DNA from: Umbelopsis ramanniana AG
Lineage: Eukaryota > Mucoromycota > Umbelopsidomycetes > Umbelopsidales > Umbelopsidaceae
Assembly (NCBI RefSeq): GCF_025399195.1
Contig: NW_026252097.1
Location: 241,077 to 305,076 of the forward strand
Direction: 5' to 3'
DNA: 64,000 nucleotides
Shown: positions 34,810-46,600 of the stretch, piece after piece
Layout: each line of letters begins with the position of its first letter
Position numbering within the stretch: the stretch's first letter is position 1
Translations under genes and position numbers: made by a program
Notes under the pieces: generated by a model
Databases searched by the model: none
What the model was told of the DNA's origin: nothing
What the model saw: the letters and a program-made list of their open reading frames with translations, nothing else

Positions 34810-37800
34810 ATGCACTTCGATAGTAACGGAGAAAGAAGCGAACAGGAAGCTCTAGAAGTGCATCAAACGATGCATGATATCGCAAACTTTCATCACCGCA
34901 GTAGTGATAATACCAGCGAAAACGACCTTTGTGTTGTGTGGTTCACTGCAGCAAGCAGTGGGAATACCGACGTAATGAGAAATTTAATAGACAAGCTTGT
35001 ACATGCGAAGAATGATGAGAAGAGTACCGCTCTTCATGTGTGCGCTTTTTATGGACACGAGGAAGCTGTACGCCTTTTACTGGACAAAGGTGCCACTGTA
35101 AAGGCCAAAAATCAAAATTCAAATACTGCTCTTCATTATGCTGCAAGGAATGGACACATAGAAGTAGTTCGCCTGCTATTGGCCAAGCAAGACCACGTCA
35201 ATGCCAAAAATCAGGATGGCAATACCGCTCTTCATTATGCTTCAGGCAAGGGACGTGTAGAAGTAGTACATCTACTCATCTGTAAAAGTGCTGCTGTTAA
35301 TGAAAAAAATAGGAATTTGGAGACTGCACTTCACATTGCTGCAGATAATGGGCATCATGAAGTAGTACGACTATTGCTAGACAACTCAGCTACTGTTGAA
35401 GACACAAATCGGAATGGTAATACTGCACTTCATTACGCCGCAGGTAGAGGACACATTGAAGTAGTAAAATTGTTGCTAAAGCATGGTCTTATTAGCGCGA
35501 GAAATCAGGATTTGTACTCTGCTCTTCGCCTGGCCACAGAAAGTGGGCACGATGAAGTAGTACGTCTGCTATTAGAACAAGGAGGAATAACTTATTCGGA
35601 AAAGGGCGAGCCACGCACTGCACTTCTCGAGGCTGCCAAGAAAGTGCACCATGGAATAGCAGAGCTGCTAGTAGACTTATTCACTCCTCCTGACAGAAAC
35701 GATCAGCAATCAAAGACCGACTTCTTCAAAGCTGTAAAGTATGGTGATTGCGAATTAGTATCTCAGTTACTTACCAGCGGTGCAAAAGCGGAGGAAAATT
35801 CAAATGATAGGAACCCTCTCCTTGCTGAATTATCGGAAATGGGTGATATACGAATGGTCAATTATCTGTTGGAAAAGAATGTTGACAAAGAGGCTCCGGA
35901 TAAGAATGGCCAAACTCCTTTGATGATTGCTGCAAAAACTGCACAACAAGATATAGTTTCTCTATTGCTCGAAAAAAAAGCCAACATAGAAGCAGCTGAC
36001 AACGACTTATTTACGGCGTTACATTGGTCTGCTAAGGAGGGTCATCTTTCCATAGTAGAAACGCTACTGGAAAACCATGCAAAAATTGAGGCTATAACAA
36101 TACATGGCAACACTGCTCTTCATCTGGCTGCAGAATCAAATCACCCCGACATTGTAGACACTTTGATCAAGTCTCGCGCCAAGCTCAATGTTGAAAATGA
36201 CGACAAAAATACACCAATCAAGGTGGCAATTTTGAAAGGTCATGTCGAAATAGTAAACATACTTATGGATCAACATGCGGAAATTGGGAGTACTAGGAAC
36301 AGAGAGTTGTCTCTATTATATCAAGCTGCTGATGCTGGGCAAATTGCTATGGTTCAGAATGCCTTACGCAGGATTGTCGATGAAAATGAGAGACTGCGTT
36401 GTATGAATGCAACATTACACCGAATAGCACAATATGGACAACTTAATATGATACCTCATCTTTTGAAGTATGGTGCGGAGATCGAAGCAACCGATGACGA
36501 TGGATGGTCGCCGCTTTTTTTAGCCGGTCAGCATGTTGAAGTGTTATGTATGTTGATTCATAACGGAGCCTCCATAGCAGCTAGGAACGTCAAAAAGAAG
36601 AATCAAAGTGTTCTACATCATTTTGCAACGCATCAACAAATCGATGCGATCTTTGTATCACTGACTTGCGGTTGTAATATTCATGTCACCGATACCAATT
36701 ATGATACAGCTCTTCACTATGCTTCCAAAACGAATGACCTTGAAGTAGTAGATATACTGCTCAAACGAGGTGTTGATATTAATTCTATGAATGGCAGAGG
36801 AGAGACAGCTTTGCATGTCGCAATTGAAAATGATCGGTTTGACGTAGCAAAGCTGCTGATAGAACGCGGTATCGACATTGAGGCAAAGACCTTAAGTTCG
36901 CAATTAACAGCGTTACATATTGCGTTCGAAGACCAGAATCATGAGTTAATCTCACTCTTAGTGGAGAAAGGTGCTGATGTCAATGCAACGAAAGCTTGGG
37001 GAGAGACAGCTTTACACATAGCAGCTGAAAATAGCCTCAACGTAGAATGCGATCTACTACTTAAAAACGGCGCAAAGGTCAATCCCATAGCCAATTCCGG
37101 AAAGACTCCTTTGCGCCATGCAATCGACAAGCTGAACCCATATCTAGTAAAACTACTGCTGAGTCGTGGTGCTTCCATTCGACGCCTGGGCCATATTGGC
37201 AATCCAATACAATATGCTATCTCAGCTGTTAGCGATGGAAAACGCTACGCTTATGATAGAGGGTTTATCCCGGTGATCAAGTTGCTTATGGACGCTGGTG
37301 CTGAAACGAATGGTATACAACTACCTGAAACTTTGAAATGGCGATACCCCACCCTGGAGAACACCTTAAACAATTACTATTCACTACCGAGCTCCTTACT
37401 TCCAAACGAGACGACTGAAAGCAAATCTTGGAAAGCTTTGGTTGACAACACGTGGCATGGGGATGTGACAAATGTAGTGCTCAAGAGATTTAGAGATGAT
37501 TCGCGTGGTGAAGAAGGCTTAGGTAGGGATTATTATATACTTCTTGGCGTCACATAACGTCTATGCCCGCTTGCCTAAATTCTGTTGATCTTTTTGAAGG
37601 TAGATCTGGAAAAGAGCGGCAATGGTTGGATAATACTAGACATAAGTATGGCCGTGGGTTTCCATTTTCGAAATACCTTCAGCTGGATGACTACCCGGAT
37701 ATGGATGGAATGGATAGCCACGCTATATATACAGGAGGAATCGAATATGCGCAAACCTTGAAGATAGTTAACGCCGTACCTATTGCTGAACGTGCTATCT

Positions 37801-39653
37801 CAATAATTTTATCGTTGTTCGTCCACTATGGCGTGAAGTTTTCCGAATTCGACGATTTCTTCCTTTTAGACCTGGACGGATGTGCAGACAAAATACCTCC
37901 AAAGTGGGCGTCTGACTTTGATAGGATGAATGGTATCATTCGAGAACCAGGTCGCTTGATTGTGCAGGTTCCTTCAAGGAACACCAGTTTATCAGTACCA
38001 GAGTGGCACAAGCATGACAACCCATATCTTCGCTTCATTGACACTATATACGTATGTCGACGATCGTCCACACATCATGATCAAGAAGCATTCTCAGATA
38101 TTCTTGGAGGATCTGAACTAAAAATGAGAAGCGATCTGCATTCCATATTAATAGCAGGTCTCAGCATTCTTAGCGTTGTGGGTGGTTATGGGTTAGTTGA
38201 AAAACTAGTCATGGCTATTCTTGGCAATAGGTTAGATCCTGTTCAGAGCCCCAGTGTGAAGAAAATGTCTGAAGAGTGGCAAGCTCTCAACCGACGACGG
38301 TGTCCTTGTGAAGCAGCATATGCGCACCGACCGCTATCACCAGTAGCTGCCGCAAAATCTGTGGGCATGAGCATCTGGCAAGAGCAACAAGAGCAAGTGG
38401 CGACGCACCGAGTATGGGATTTAATGAAAGATGAGCTAGTGGATAATATCAACGGCAAATGTATTGATGTGAAAAAGGTCGTATTTATCACACATGTCTG
38501 GAGTAAAGTTGAAGCAGAAGCGACATATGTGGATGTGATCGAAAAAAAAAAATTGAACGGACAAACTGTAAAAGTTAGCGGAATGTCAGATAAATTACGT
38601 CGGATTCAAGAATCCTTGGTAGACCATACTCAGTATGTATGGATCGACACGGTTTGCATTGACAAGTCAAATTTATCTGAATTTGACGAAGCTATTCGTT
38701 CGATGTACAAATGGTACGCTAACTGTGCCGCTGTTGTGCTGGATTCCGGCACCCCTTTGAACGAATGGCGCCAGAGAGGCTGGTGTCTACAAGAAGGTGG
38801 CGCAGCTGGCCTTCTGTGCGGAATAACAAGGGAAGGGAAGCTTGCCACAGTACAAGAATTGGCTGCTGAGCAGCATCAGGATTTATGTACCCTAGATCTT
38901 CATCTACATTATCGACCTGGTAATGCGGCGGAAATCTTGGCTAGAATGGACGTTCGAACAACAACGCGCATTGAAGATATGGCGTACGCTTTAGCTGGAG
39001 TATTTTCCATCCATTTGACATTAGCGTATGGTGAAGGTGTCAAATCTCGTGCAAGACTACTCCATGAACTGGCAACCCAGAGAGGAGATATATCATTCCT
39101 AAGCTTCCAATCGACCCTAAAGATGTCTCGGAATTGCTTACCAGTCATTGGTCAACCAAATTATTTGATGGCAGAATGCACAGAAGCTTCAGCACCGGTC
39201 ACGGTCAGCCACTTTGGTATACGTTTAGATGTCAAACTTGAGGAAGGATCAAGGGTTAGCCTGATACTGCAAAAACTGAAAAGATGGAAGGATCTGAATT
39301 TTGCCAAAGATCGATCGTTAGGTGCTGAACAACTGATAGAAATGGCAGAAGGTCAAGGAAACAAGAAATCGGCTTCTCTAAAACTAGCTGTTGTGCACTG
39401 TATCAGATCAATCATGCTAGTGAAGCCATACGATAAAGAAATTCATATAAATGGCAGTGGACGAAGGATAAAATGCTACTTCCGACTCCAATGCTGTCAG
39501 ATAGAAGAGATGGAGTTTACTAGGCTATTTGCCCAGGATAGCGAAAATTTGGTGAAGATCTGGCTACGTGATATGCCTAACGACACAAATTCAAGTACGT
39601 CCACAGTTCAGCGGTCTCTTCCGCATGGAAACAAAAAACAAAGGCTAATGTAA
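34810..39653 (+). CDS. Ankyrin-repeat/HET-domain protein (gene C)
   Basis: Predicted 1588-aa protein from exons 34810-37522 and 37600-39653. A short N terminus leads into about 24 ankyrin repeats (residues ~50-880). The conserved pre-HET linker (TRHKYGRG, KIPPKWASDF, EPGRLIVQVP, YVCRRSS) and then the HET domain follow: FITHVW (~1198), YVWIDTVCIDKSNLS, RGWCLQEGG (~1297) and IEDMAYALAGVFSIHLTLAYGEG. The tail has CCQIEEMEF. The intron uses a weak GTAGGG donor; the phase agrees with introns at the same place in B and D. There is no DNA-binding domain. Its HET core is nearly identical in DNA to gene B, pointing to recent duplication or gene conversion. A role in self/non-self recognition or stress-triggered cell death is inferred from the HET family. 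Confidence 0.85.
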
Positions 39654-39689
39654 TAAATGATGTTGTTTAATTTGAATATTTGAAACTGG

Positions 39690-40458
39690 AAATATGTTTT
39701 TTGCAAGTCTGCGAGTTAGGGGGTTATGTTCGACTTACCAAATGCTGCGATGTATTTCCACAAAATTACTTTGGTACCTCTGTAATAACAGAATTCAATT
39801 CACACTGGAAATTCTGCTCTCACAGTTGAAAGGGAATATGGAACAAGCTTTGTGATGGACTTCCACTAGCGACTTACTCGTATTCTGAATTCTTTTGAAA
39901 ATGCCGACTGGTATTATTTTTTAGATTCATATGACCGATAATAAATGGTTAGAGACTGTAATGAAGCCCAATTACAATGGCTAAGCTTGAGGTTCACGAG
40001 AAAGGACGGGAATCATATTTGTCTATCGCGTTGATCCAAAAGCTGGGATAGAATTATCGTCGTGGGTGTTATATTTAGTTATGAAGGCGAGCAGTGAGGA
40101 CTGATTTTATATACTCCTCAGCACAAATGGAACATGGCTTTAATTGATGTTATTCAATATCCTTTTCTACTGACAAGGCACATCTACGAGCTAACACATT
40201 AGTCAATCATACGTATATTTCATGCTGAAGATAAATAAAAGTTGTTTCTGCGATTGCAGCCAGCAGTAAATAAATCGAAACTTAACAACTTTATAGGTTG
40301 GCAAATCATGACTCTGATTTGCAGAAAGTCGAGTGATACGAGTTGTTTGTTGTACAGAGGCTTCACTCTTTAAAAAACCTGTTCAGCGTATAATTTTAGC
40401 ATTTTTCACTTCTTCTTTTCTTCTGCATAAGCCAATACACATTTTGACGTTGTAGTAC
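39690..40458 (+). promoter_or_regulatory. Upstream region of gene D, duplicated at copy A
   Basis: Related in order and spacing to 23400-24114, ending in near-identical sequence around the start codon (GACGTTGTA before ATGGAAGAGCATCAGGTTCT). Conservation over ~700 bp of non-coding DNA may reflect a recent duplication or shared regulation. Confidence 0.8.
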
Positions 40459-43400
40459 ATGGAAGAGCATCAGGTTCTAGAAGATCATCCGATGGATCAT
40501 AACCCTAGCGAGGGTAGCTTTGTTCACGATACCGGTGAAAAAAAGGATATTCGTCTTCGGTCTTTTGATGCTGCGGCTGATGGGAATATCGACAAAGTTA
40601 GAAATCTCCTACAACTAGGTGCAGATATTCAAAGGGAGTATTATATGAAAAAGACTGCGCTTCATCTAGCAATATCAAATGGAGAAAAGGAATTAGTACA
40701 GCTGCTGCTCGAGCATGGTGCGATTGTTGATGCAAAAGATGAAAAGTTGAATACTCCACTTCATGATGCTGCATGGCATGGAAATAAAGAAGCAGTACAG
40801 CTGCTGCTCGAATATGGTGCAGCTATCGATGCAAGAGATGCCAGGTTGAATACTCCACTTCACAATGCTGCTGATTATGGATCCAAAGAAGTAGTACAGC
40901 TACTGCTCAAACATGGTGCGGCTATCGATGCAAAAGATGTGAGGCTGAATACTCCACTTCATGATGCTGCAAGAAATGGACACAAGGAAGTAATACAGCT
41001 ACTGCTCGAACATGATGCAGCTATCGATGCAGAAAATGTGAATTTAAATACCCCACTTCACCATGCTACAAGGAATAAACACGAAGAAGTAGTACGGCTA
41101 CTGCTCGAACATGGTGCGCCTGTCGATGCAATAAATGTGAATTTTAATACTCCACTTCATTATGCTACAAGGAATAAACACGAAGAAGTAGTACGGCTAC
41201 TGCTCGAATATGGTGCAGCTGTCAATGCAAAAGATGTAAAGTTGAATACTCCGCTTCATGATGCTGCATGTAATGGACACAAGGAAGTAATACAGCTACT
41301 GCTCGAACATGGTGCGGCTATCGATGCAAAAGATGTGAATTTGAATACTCCACTTCACCATGCTACAAGTTATAAACATGAAGAAGTAGTACGGCTACTG
41401 CTCGAACATAATGCGGCTGTCAATGCAAAAGATGACAAGTTGAACACTCCACTTCACAAAGCTGCAGCTGCAGCTACAGCTGCAGCTGCAGCTGCAATGT
41501 TTGGATTCAAAGAAATAGTACAGTTACTGCTCAAACATGGTGCAACTGTTGATGCGAAAGATGCGAATTTCATGACTCCACTTCATATTTCTTGTAGGAA
41601 TAGGGACAAAGAAGTAGTACAGCTACTGCTCGAACATGGTGCGGCTGTCAATGCAATAGATGCCAAGCTGAATACTCCACTTCACAATGCTACTGATTAT
41701 GGATCCAAAGAAGTAGTACAGCTGCTGCTCGAACATGGTGCGGCTGTCAATGCAAAAGATGCCAAGCTGAATACTCCACTTCACAATGCTACTGATTGTG
41801 GATCCAAAAAAGTAGTACAGCTGCTGCTCAAACATGGTGCGGCTGTCAATGCAAAAGATGTGAAGTTGAACACTCCACTTCATAAAGCTGCAGCTTTAGA
41901 ATATGGGGGCCAAGAAGTAATACAGTTACTGCTAGATAACGGTGCTGTTATTGATGAGAAAAACGACGAGTTGAGAACCTCACTTTACATCGCTGCAAAT
42001 AATGGAAATATTGGAAACGTATGGAAGCTACTTACCAGCAATGCAAATGCAAACGAAAGGTCTAAAGACGGAAAAACCATTCTTGCTGAAATGTCAGGAG
42101 CTGGCGACTTACATGTAGCACCTCTACTCTTGAAGCATGGTGCAGAAATTGAAGCTCTTGATCTCATTGGCCAGACTCCTTTCATCATTGCTTCAAAAGC
42201 CTCCCGTATAGAAATGCTTTCTCTCTTGATTAGCAATGGTGCCAACATCCAAGCAGCAGATAACGAATTATTGACGGCTTTGCATACGTCAGCTAAGGAA
42301 GGCAATTTGGATGTCCTAGAATTCTTGTTGAAAAACGGTGCAAACGTTAATTCCATCACAAAATATGGTGATACTGCTCTCCACCTTGCTGCAAAATATA
42401 ACCATTCCAACTCTGTGACTACCTTACTCGAAAATGGTGCCTATATCGATGCTGAAAACAAAGTTGGCAACACACCAGTTCAAGTCGCTATAATGAAAGG
42501 CAATATTGAGGTGGTATACCAATTAGCAGCTGCGGAAGCGGCAATAGGGAATCAGGAGGACAGGGATTTGTCGATTTTATATCTAGCTGTAGATGCCGGA
42601 CAAGTTGAGCTGGTCAAGAGAGCTCTCGATACTTTAGGAACAAGAAACGAAAGTCTGTCTTACCTGAATACAGCATTATATAGAGCCTCAAGATATGGTC
42701 ATAATGAGATAATGTCACATCTTTTGAAATTTGGTGCTGATATCGAAGCAGACGAGGAAGATGGATTATCAGCCCTCTTCGTAGCAAGTCGGCATCCAGA
42801 AGCCTTCGCAATGTTAATCAATCGCGGAGCTTTCATAGAAGCTACAAATGCAAATGGTCCACATCAAAGTGTTCTACATCATATTGTGACTTTTTGTCAT
42901 ATAGATGCGTTGCGTATTTTATTAACTTGCGGCTGTAATATTCAGGCAGTCGATGATCACGATAACACGGCTCTCCACTATGTTGCCATAAATGGAAATT
43001 GTGAAGTAGCGGCTACACTACTTCATCACGGAGCTGATATTAATGTCGTGAATGATGAAGGTTTTACAGCTCTTCACGTCGCAATACACAATGATTCGTA
43101 TGATCTAGCAAGGTTATTGATTGATACTGAGATTGACATTGAAGCAAAGGACTGGTTGTCTCAATCCACACCGTTGCTGACAGCTGTGAAATTAATGAAA
43201 CCACAATTTATTTCACTATTAGTGGAGCGACATGCTAACGTCAATACAAGGAACATATTCAAGGAAACAGCTTTATTGTGGGCGATTCGTCATAATCTCG
43301 AAGAGGAATGTGCTTTAATGCTTAGGCATGGTGCAAATGTTAATGCCGAAAGCCTTTATGGGAACACCCCTCTGAAGGCTGCAGTAATGAATTATAACCC

Positions 43401-45853
43401 AACTTTACTTAAGCAAGTGTTGTCCCATCGCGCTTCTACTGGCAGCCCTGCGATAACATCTTTATTGCGCAATGCTATGGAAGATGGCTATAGTCGGAGA
43501 AGCTACAAATTTCCGCGGAAATTCATTGAAGTGATCGAAGCGCTTATCGATGCCGGCGCTGACACTTATGGAATACACATCGAAGAAAGGATGGAACGAA
43601 AGTTTCCGATACTTCGAGATATTTGGACCAAATCTCACGAGAAGCAATTGGGAAAAGAACGCACATCCTTGGACATAGCGCCAGCATTAGAAGATGGCTA
43701 TGAAGAAAAAGATGACATATTTGATGCTGTGCTTAAAGAATTCATACATCATCCGAGCAATGAATACAGAGGTAAGTCTCCGTATATAGAACATTATCAA
43801 CACTGATTTTCAGATATTTACCAAAATTATATGCATTGCCTCCAAAGTTAGCCTATATAATGAGAGATGGTTGTTTCATACCAAGCATAAATATGGTTAC
43901 AATTTACCGCTTTCGAAAAATCTTCTGTTCGTTACCTTGCCGATTACAGATGAAAGCGATAGTCAGGGTATATCTGCGGTTAAACCTCCGCCAGCACAAT
44001 CGTTGATCCCGTTTGACACAAAGCCTGTCAACGACCGTGTCATAGCAATAATCCAATATTTGCTCACCTGCTTTAATACCAGGATGTTCACATCTGATCA
44101 TTTCTTCATGCTGGAGCTAGACGGATACGTCGATAAAATACCTCCAGAGTGGGCATCTCACTTCGACAAGATGAAAGGCATCATCCGAGAACCCGGTCGG
44201 TTGATTGTTCAGATTCCTTTAGAGAGAATCGCTTGGTCCAGAACATCATGGCGTGAATGCAGCCATCCATATCTTCATTTCATTGATGCGATTTATGTAT
44301 GCCGCCGATCGTCAACTCGTCTTGATGAAGAAGTCTTTTCCGATTTACTTGGAGAGTCGGAGCAAAAGATTGCAACAGATCTACATGCCGTATTGATAGC
44401 AGGTCTCAGTATCCTCAGTATCGCTGGAGGCGACAGGCTTATTGAGAAATTGGTCAAAGCCATTCTTGGTGAACAATTGGATCCGAGTAAGGCGTCTTCA
44501 CCGGTAGACTTACATGACGAATGGCAGATTCGTAATCGACGCCATTGTCCTTGTAATGCAGAAGGTATCCACCGACCACTATCACCAGTAGCAGCTGCGA
44601 AAGCTGTCGGAATAAACATCTGGCGTATTCAACAAATCGAAAAGGTGGCTAGAGTATGGGATCTGACTCAAGATATATTGGTAGATGATGTTGACGTTTC
44701 CAAAGTCATCTTTGTCACACATAAATGGGATGAGCCTGAGGCTGATTATCAGGACGTCAAGGGGTTGAGAAGATGGCTAGGTCAAAAAGTCAGCAGTCTA
44801 TCAAAAAAATTACAACGTATCAAGAGAATCTTACAGCCGCATACAAAGTATGTATGGATGGACACAATCTGCATTGACAAGTCAAATTTATCTGAGCTTG
44901 ACCGAGCTATTCGCTCAATGTACAAGTGGTATGCTAGCTGTGCAGCAGTTGTACTGGATTCTGGTACTCCTCTGAATGTTTGGTGCCAAAGAGGTTGGTG
45001 TCTTCAGGAAGGCGCTGCAGCAGGCGTCTTGTACGGAATATCAAAGGAAGGAACCCTTGCTACCATACAACAACTGGCGAATGAGCAAGGTCATGAACTT
45101 TGTACTCTCGATCTTCACCTGTGCTATAGACCGGGAAATGCTGCCGAGATAATAACGAGAATGGACGCTCGACAGACAACATATGCTGAAGACATGGCCT
45201 ACGCTTTAACAGGAATATTTTCCATCCACCTCACGTTGGCGTATGGCGAGGGAATCATTGCTCGTGAAAGGCTACTTCATGAGCTAGCTACAAAGAAAGG
45301 CGACCTGTCATTTCTAAGCTTCCAGTCGACTCAAACGAGATTTCGAAATTACTTACCAGCTATTAAGCAAGCCAATCATTTGATTGCAAAGTGCACAGAA
45401 GCCTCAGCACCAATTATGGTCAGCCATTTTGGCATTTGTTTTGATGTTCAGCTTGTCGAAGGATCAGACGCAAGCCTCGTACTGAAAAAGTTGGATTTCT
45501 GGAAGGATCTTAGTTTTGCTAAAGGTCGATCCATAGGAGTCAAACAGTTCATAAAAATGGCAGAAAGTCAAGGCTCAGAATCCTTGAAGCTTGCCATCGT
45601 ACACTATATTAGGTCTATCATTCTAGTGGAGACATACGACAAAGATTTTCAGACAGGTGGTGCTGGGCGACAGATAGAACGATGCCATCGAATGCAATGC
45701 TGTCAGATAGAAGAAAAAGAATTTACTAGGCTGTTTAAAGAAGACGGTACCAAACTTGAAAGGATCTGGCTACGTGATAAGCCTGATGGCGCGGGAGCGA
45801 ATATGACGGCAAGTGGACAATTTCTCTCGAAAGAAGTAGATGTGGAAGAGTGA
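40459..45853 (+). CDS. Ankyrin-repeat/HET-domain protein (gene D)
   Basis: Predicted 1772-aa protein from exons 40459-43771 and 43848-45853, spliced to give NEYR-VSLYNERW. About 30 ankyrin repeats fill residues ~35-1075. Those between 40660 and 41930 are near-copies of one 33-residue unit (NTPLHNATDYGSKEVVQLLL, then EHGAAVNAKDAKL). An alanine run encoded by (GCAGCT)n interrupts one repeat. The pre-HET linker (HTKHKYGYN, KIPPEWAS, EPGRLIVQIP, YVCRRSS) precedes the HET domain: FVTHKW (~1391), YVWMDTICIDKSNLSELDRA, RGWCLQEGA (~1486) and AEDMAYALTGIFSIHLTLAYGEG (~1553). The tail carries CCQIEEKEF. High repeat identity is like the WD/ANK/TPR repeats of fungal NLR-type incompatibility genes. Ligand and partners are unknown. 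Confidence 0.87.
40660..41930 (+). repeat. Near-identical ankyrin-coding units
   Basis: Tandem ~99-bp units are highly alike at the nucleotide level, including silent positions. Examples are ACTCCACTTCACAATGCTAC, AAGAAGTAGTACAGCTGCTG and GCTCGAACATGGTGCGGCTG, each recurring many times. The last three complete units (about 41620-41880) are almost the same. This suggests recent unit duplication or repeat-to-repeat conversion, unlike the diverged repeats after 41990. Confidence 0.85.
41461..41496 (+). repeat. GCAGCT microsatellite coding an alanine tract
   Basis: Thirty-six nucleotides of (GCTGCA)n with one ACA interruption encode AAAATAAAAAA inside an ankyrin repeat. This lengthens that repeat and makes it a likely hypervariable site. 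Confidence 0.9.
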
Positions 45854-46073
45854 TATATCAATGAGGTCTTGAATAAAAATGCTTTTAAGACAGAGTAAAT
45901 TGTTTTGAATGCACCAACTCAGACGATGTGCCTTTTTGAGTATTAATCTATCCTTTTGTTTCCACTCACCTCTATGGATTTTCTTTAACCTTTGGTGACT
46001 CTTCCATTCTTTTGATATTCCAATGTTTTTATGGCGACGTTTATCTAGCTGATGGCCATTGTGCCACTCGCAC

Positions 46074-46600
46074 GATGCTTCAAACCCACTTACCGATTGT
46101 TGATCAAACCGACTATTTGATTGCAAATTGTAAAGTTTTCAAGTGCCAAAAACGATTAGTCATTTAAGTCCATGTATTAATGTTCAATTTGTCAACGGCC
46201 TACGTACTGCACAAGTTAAATGTTTGGAAGGATAAAAAATTTGCCAGCGATCAGTCCCTAAAGTAGAAGATTTCATAGGAGCTGAAAGGAGATCAGTTAT
46301 TTAAACGCCAATTTCAGTCGAACTTTCTATTCAGTGTTGCATTCAGTCTCTTACTTTGATCAAAAAATATATTAAAGGTTGATATACAGGCGGCAAATCA
46401 CCACTCAAATTTTTGAGACCGCCGATACTAATGCAGTTAAAAGAGAGCAAGTTGAAAGGCTACTTGGCGAGATTGATAGCAGGTCCGAAAGGGTATGGCC
46501 AAGTGATAAGCCTGATGTTGTAGTAATGGCTATTACGGAAAGCGAACAATCTCCTCGCCATGACAGAAAAAGTCTTAGCCCAGGAGATCTGAAACACTAA
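46074..46600 (+). pseudogene. Decayed HET-gene C-terminal remnant
   Basis: Frames around 46080-46260 give LPIVDQTDYLIANC, LHKLNVWKDKKFASDQSLK and similar pieces. They match the region after the HET core in genes B-D (LPAIGQTVYSIANC, LQKLSAWKHLKFAKDR). The frame at 46379-46600 (VERLLGEIDSRSERVWPSDK) matches their last 50 residues. Several stops and frame changes are present. No N-terminal or ankyrin part remains. Confidence 0.8.

Noticed and set aside
24115..45853. NB-ARC or NACHT nucleotide-binding domain between sensor and effector, as in NLRs
   Set aside because: No Walker A (GxxxxGK[ST]) with following Walker B was found in the pre-HET linkers of B, C or D.
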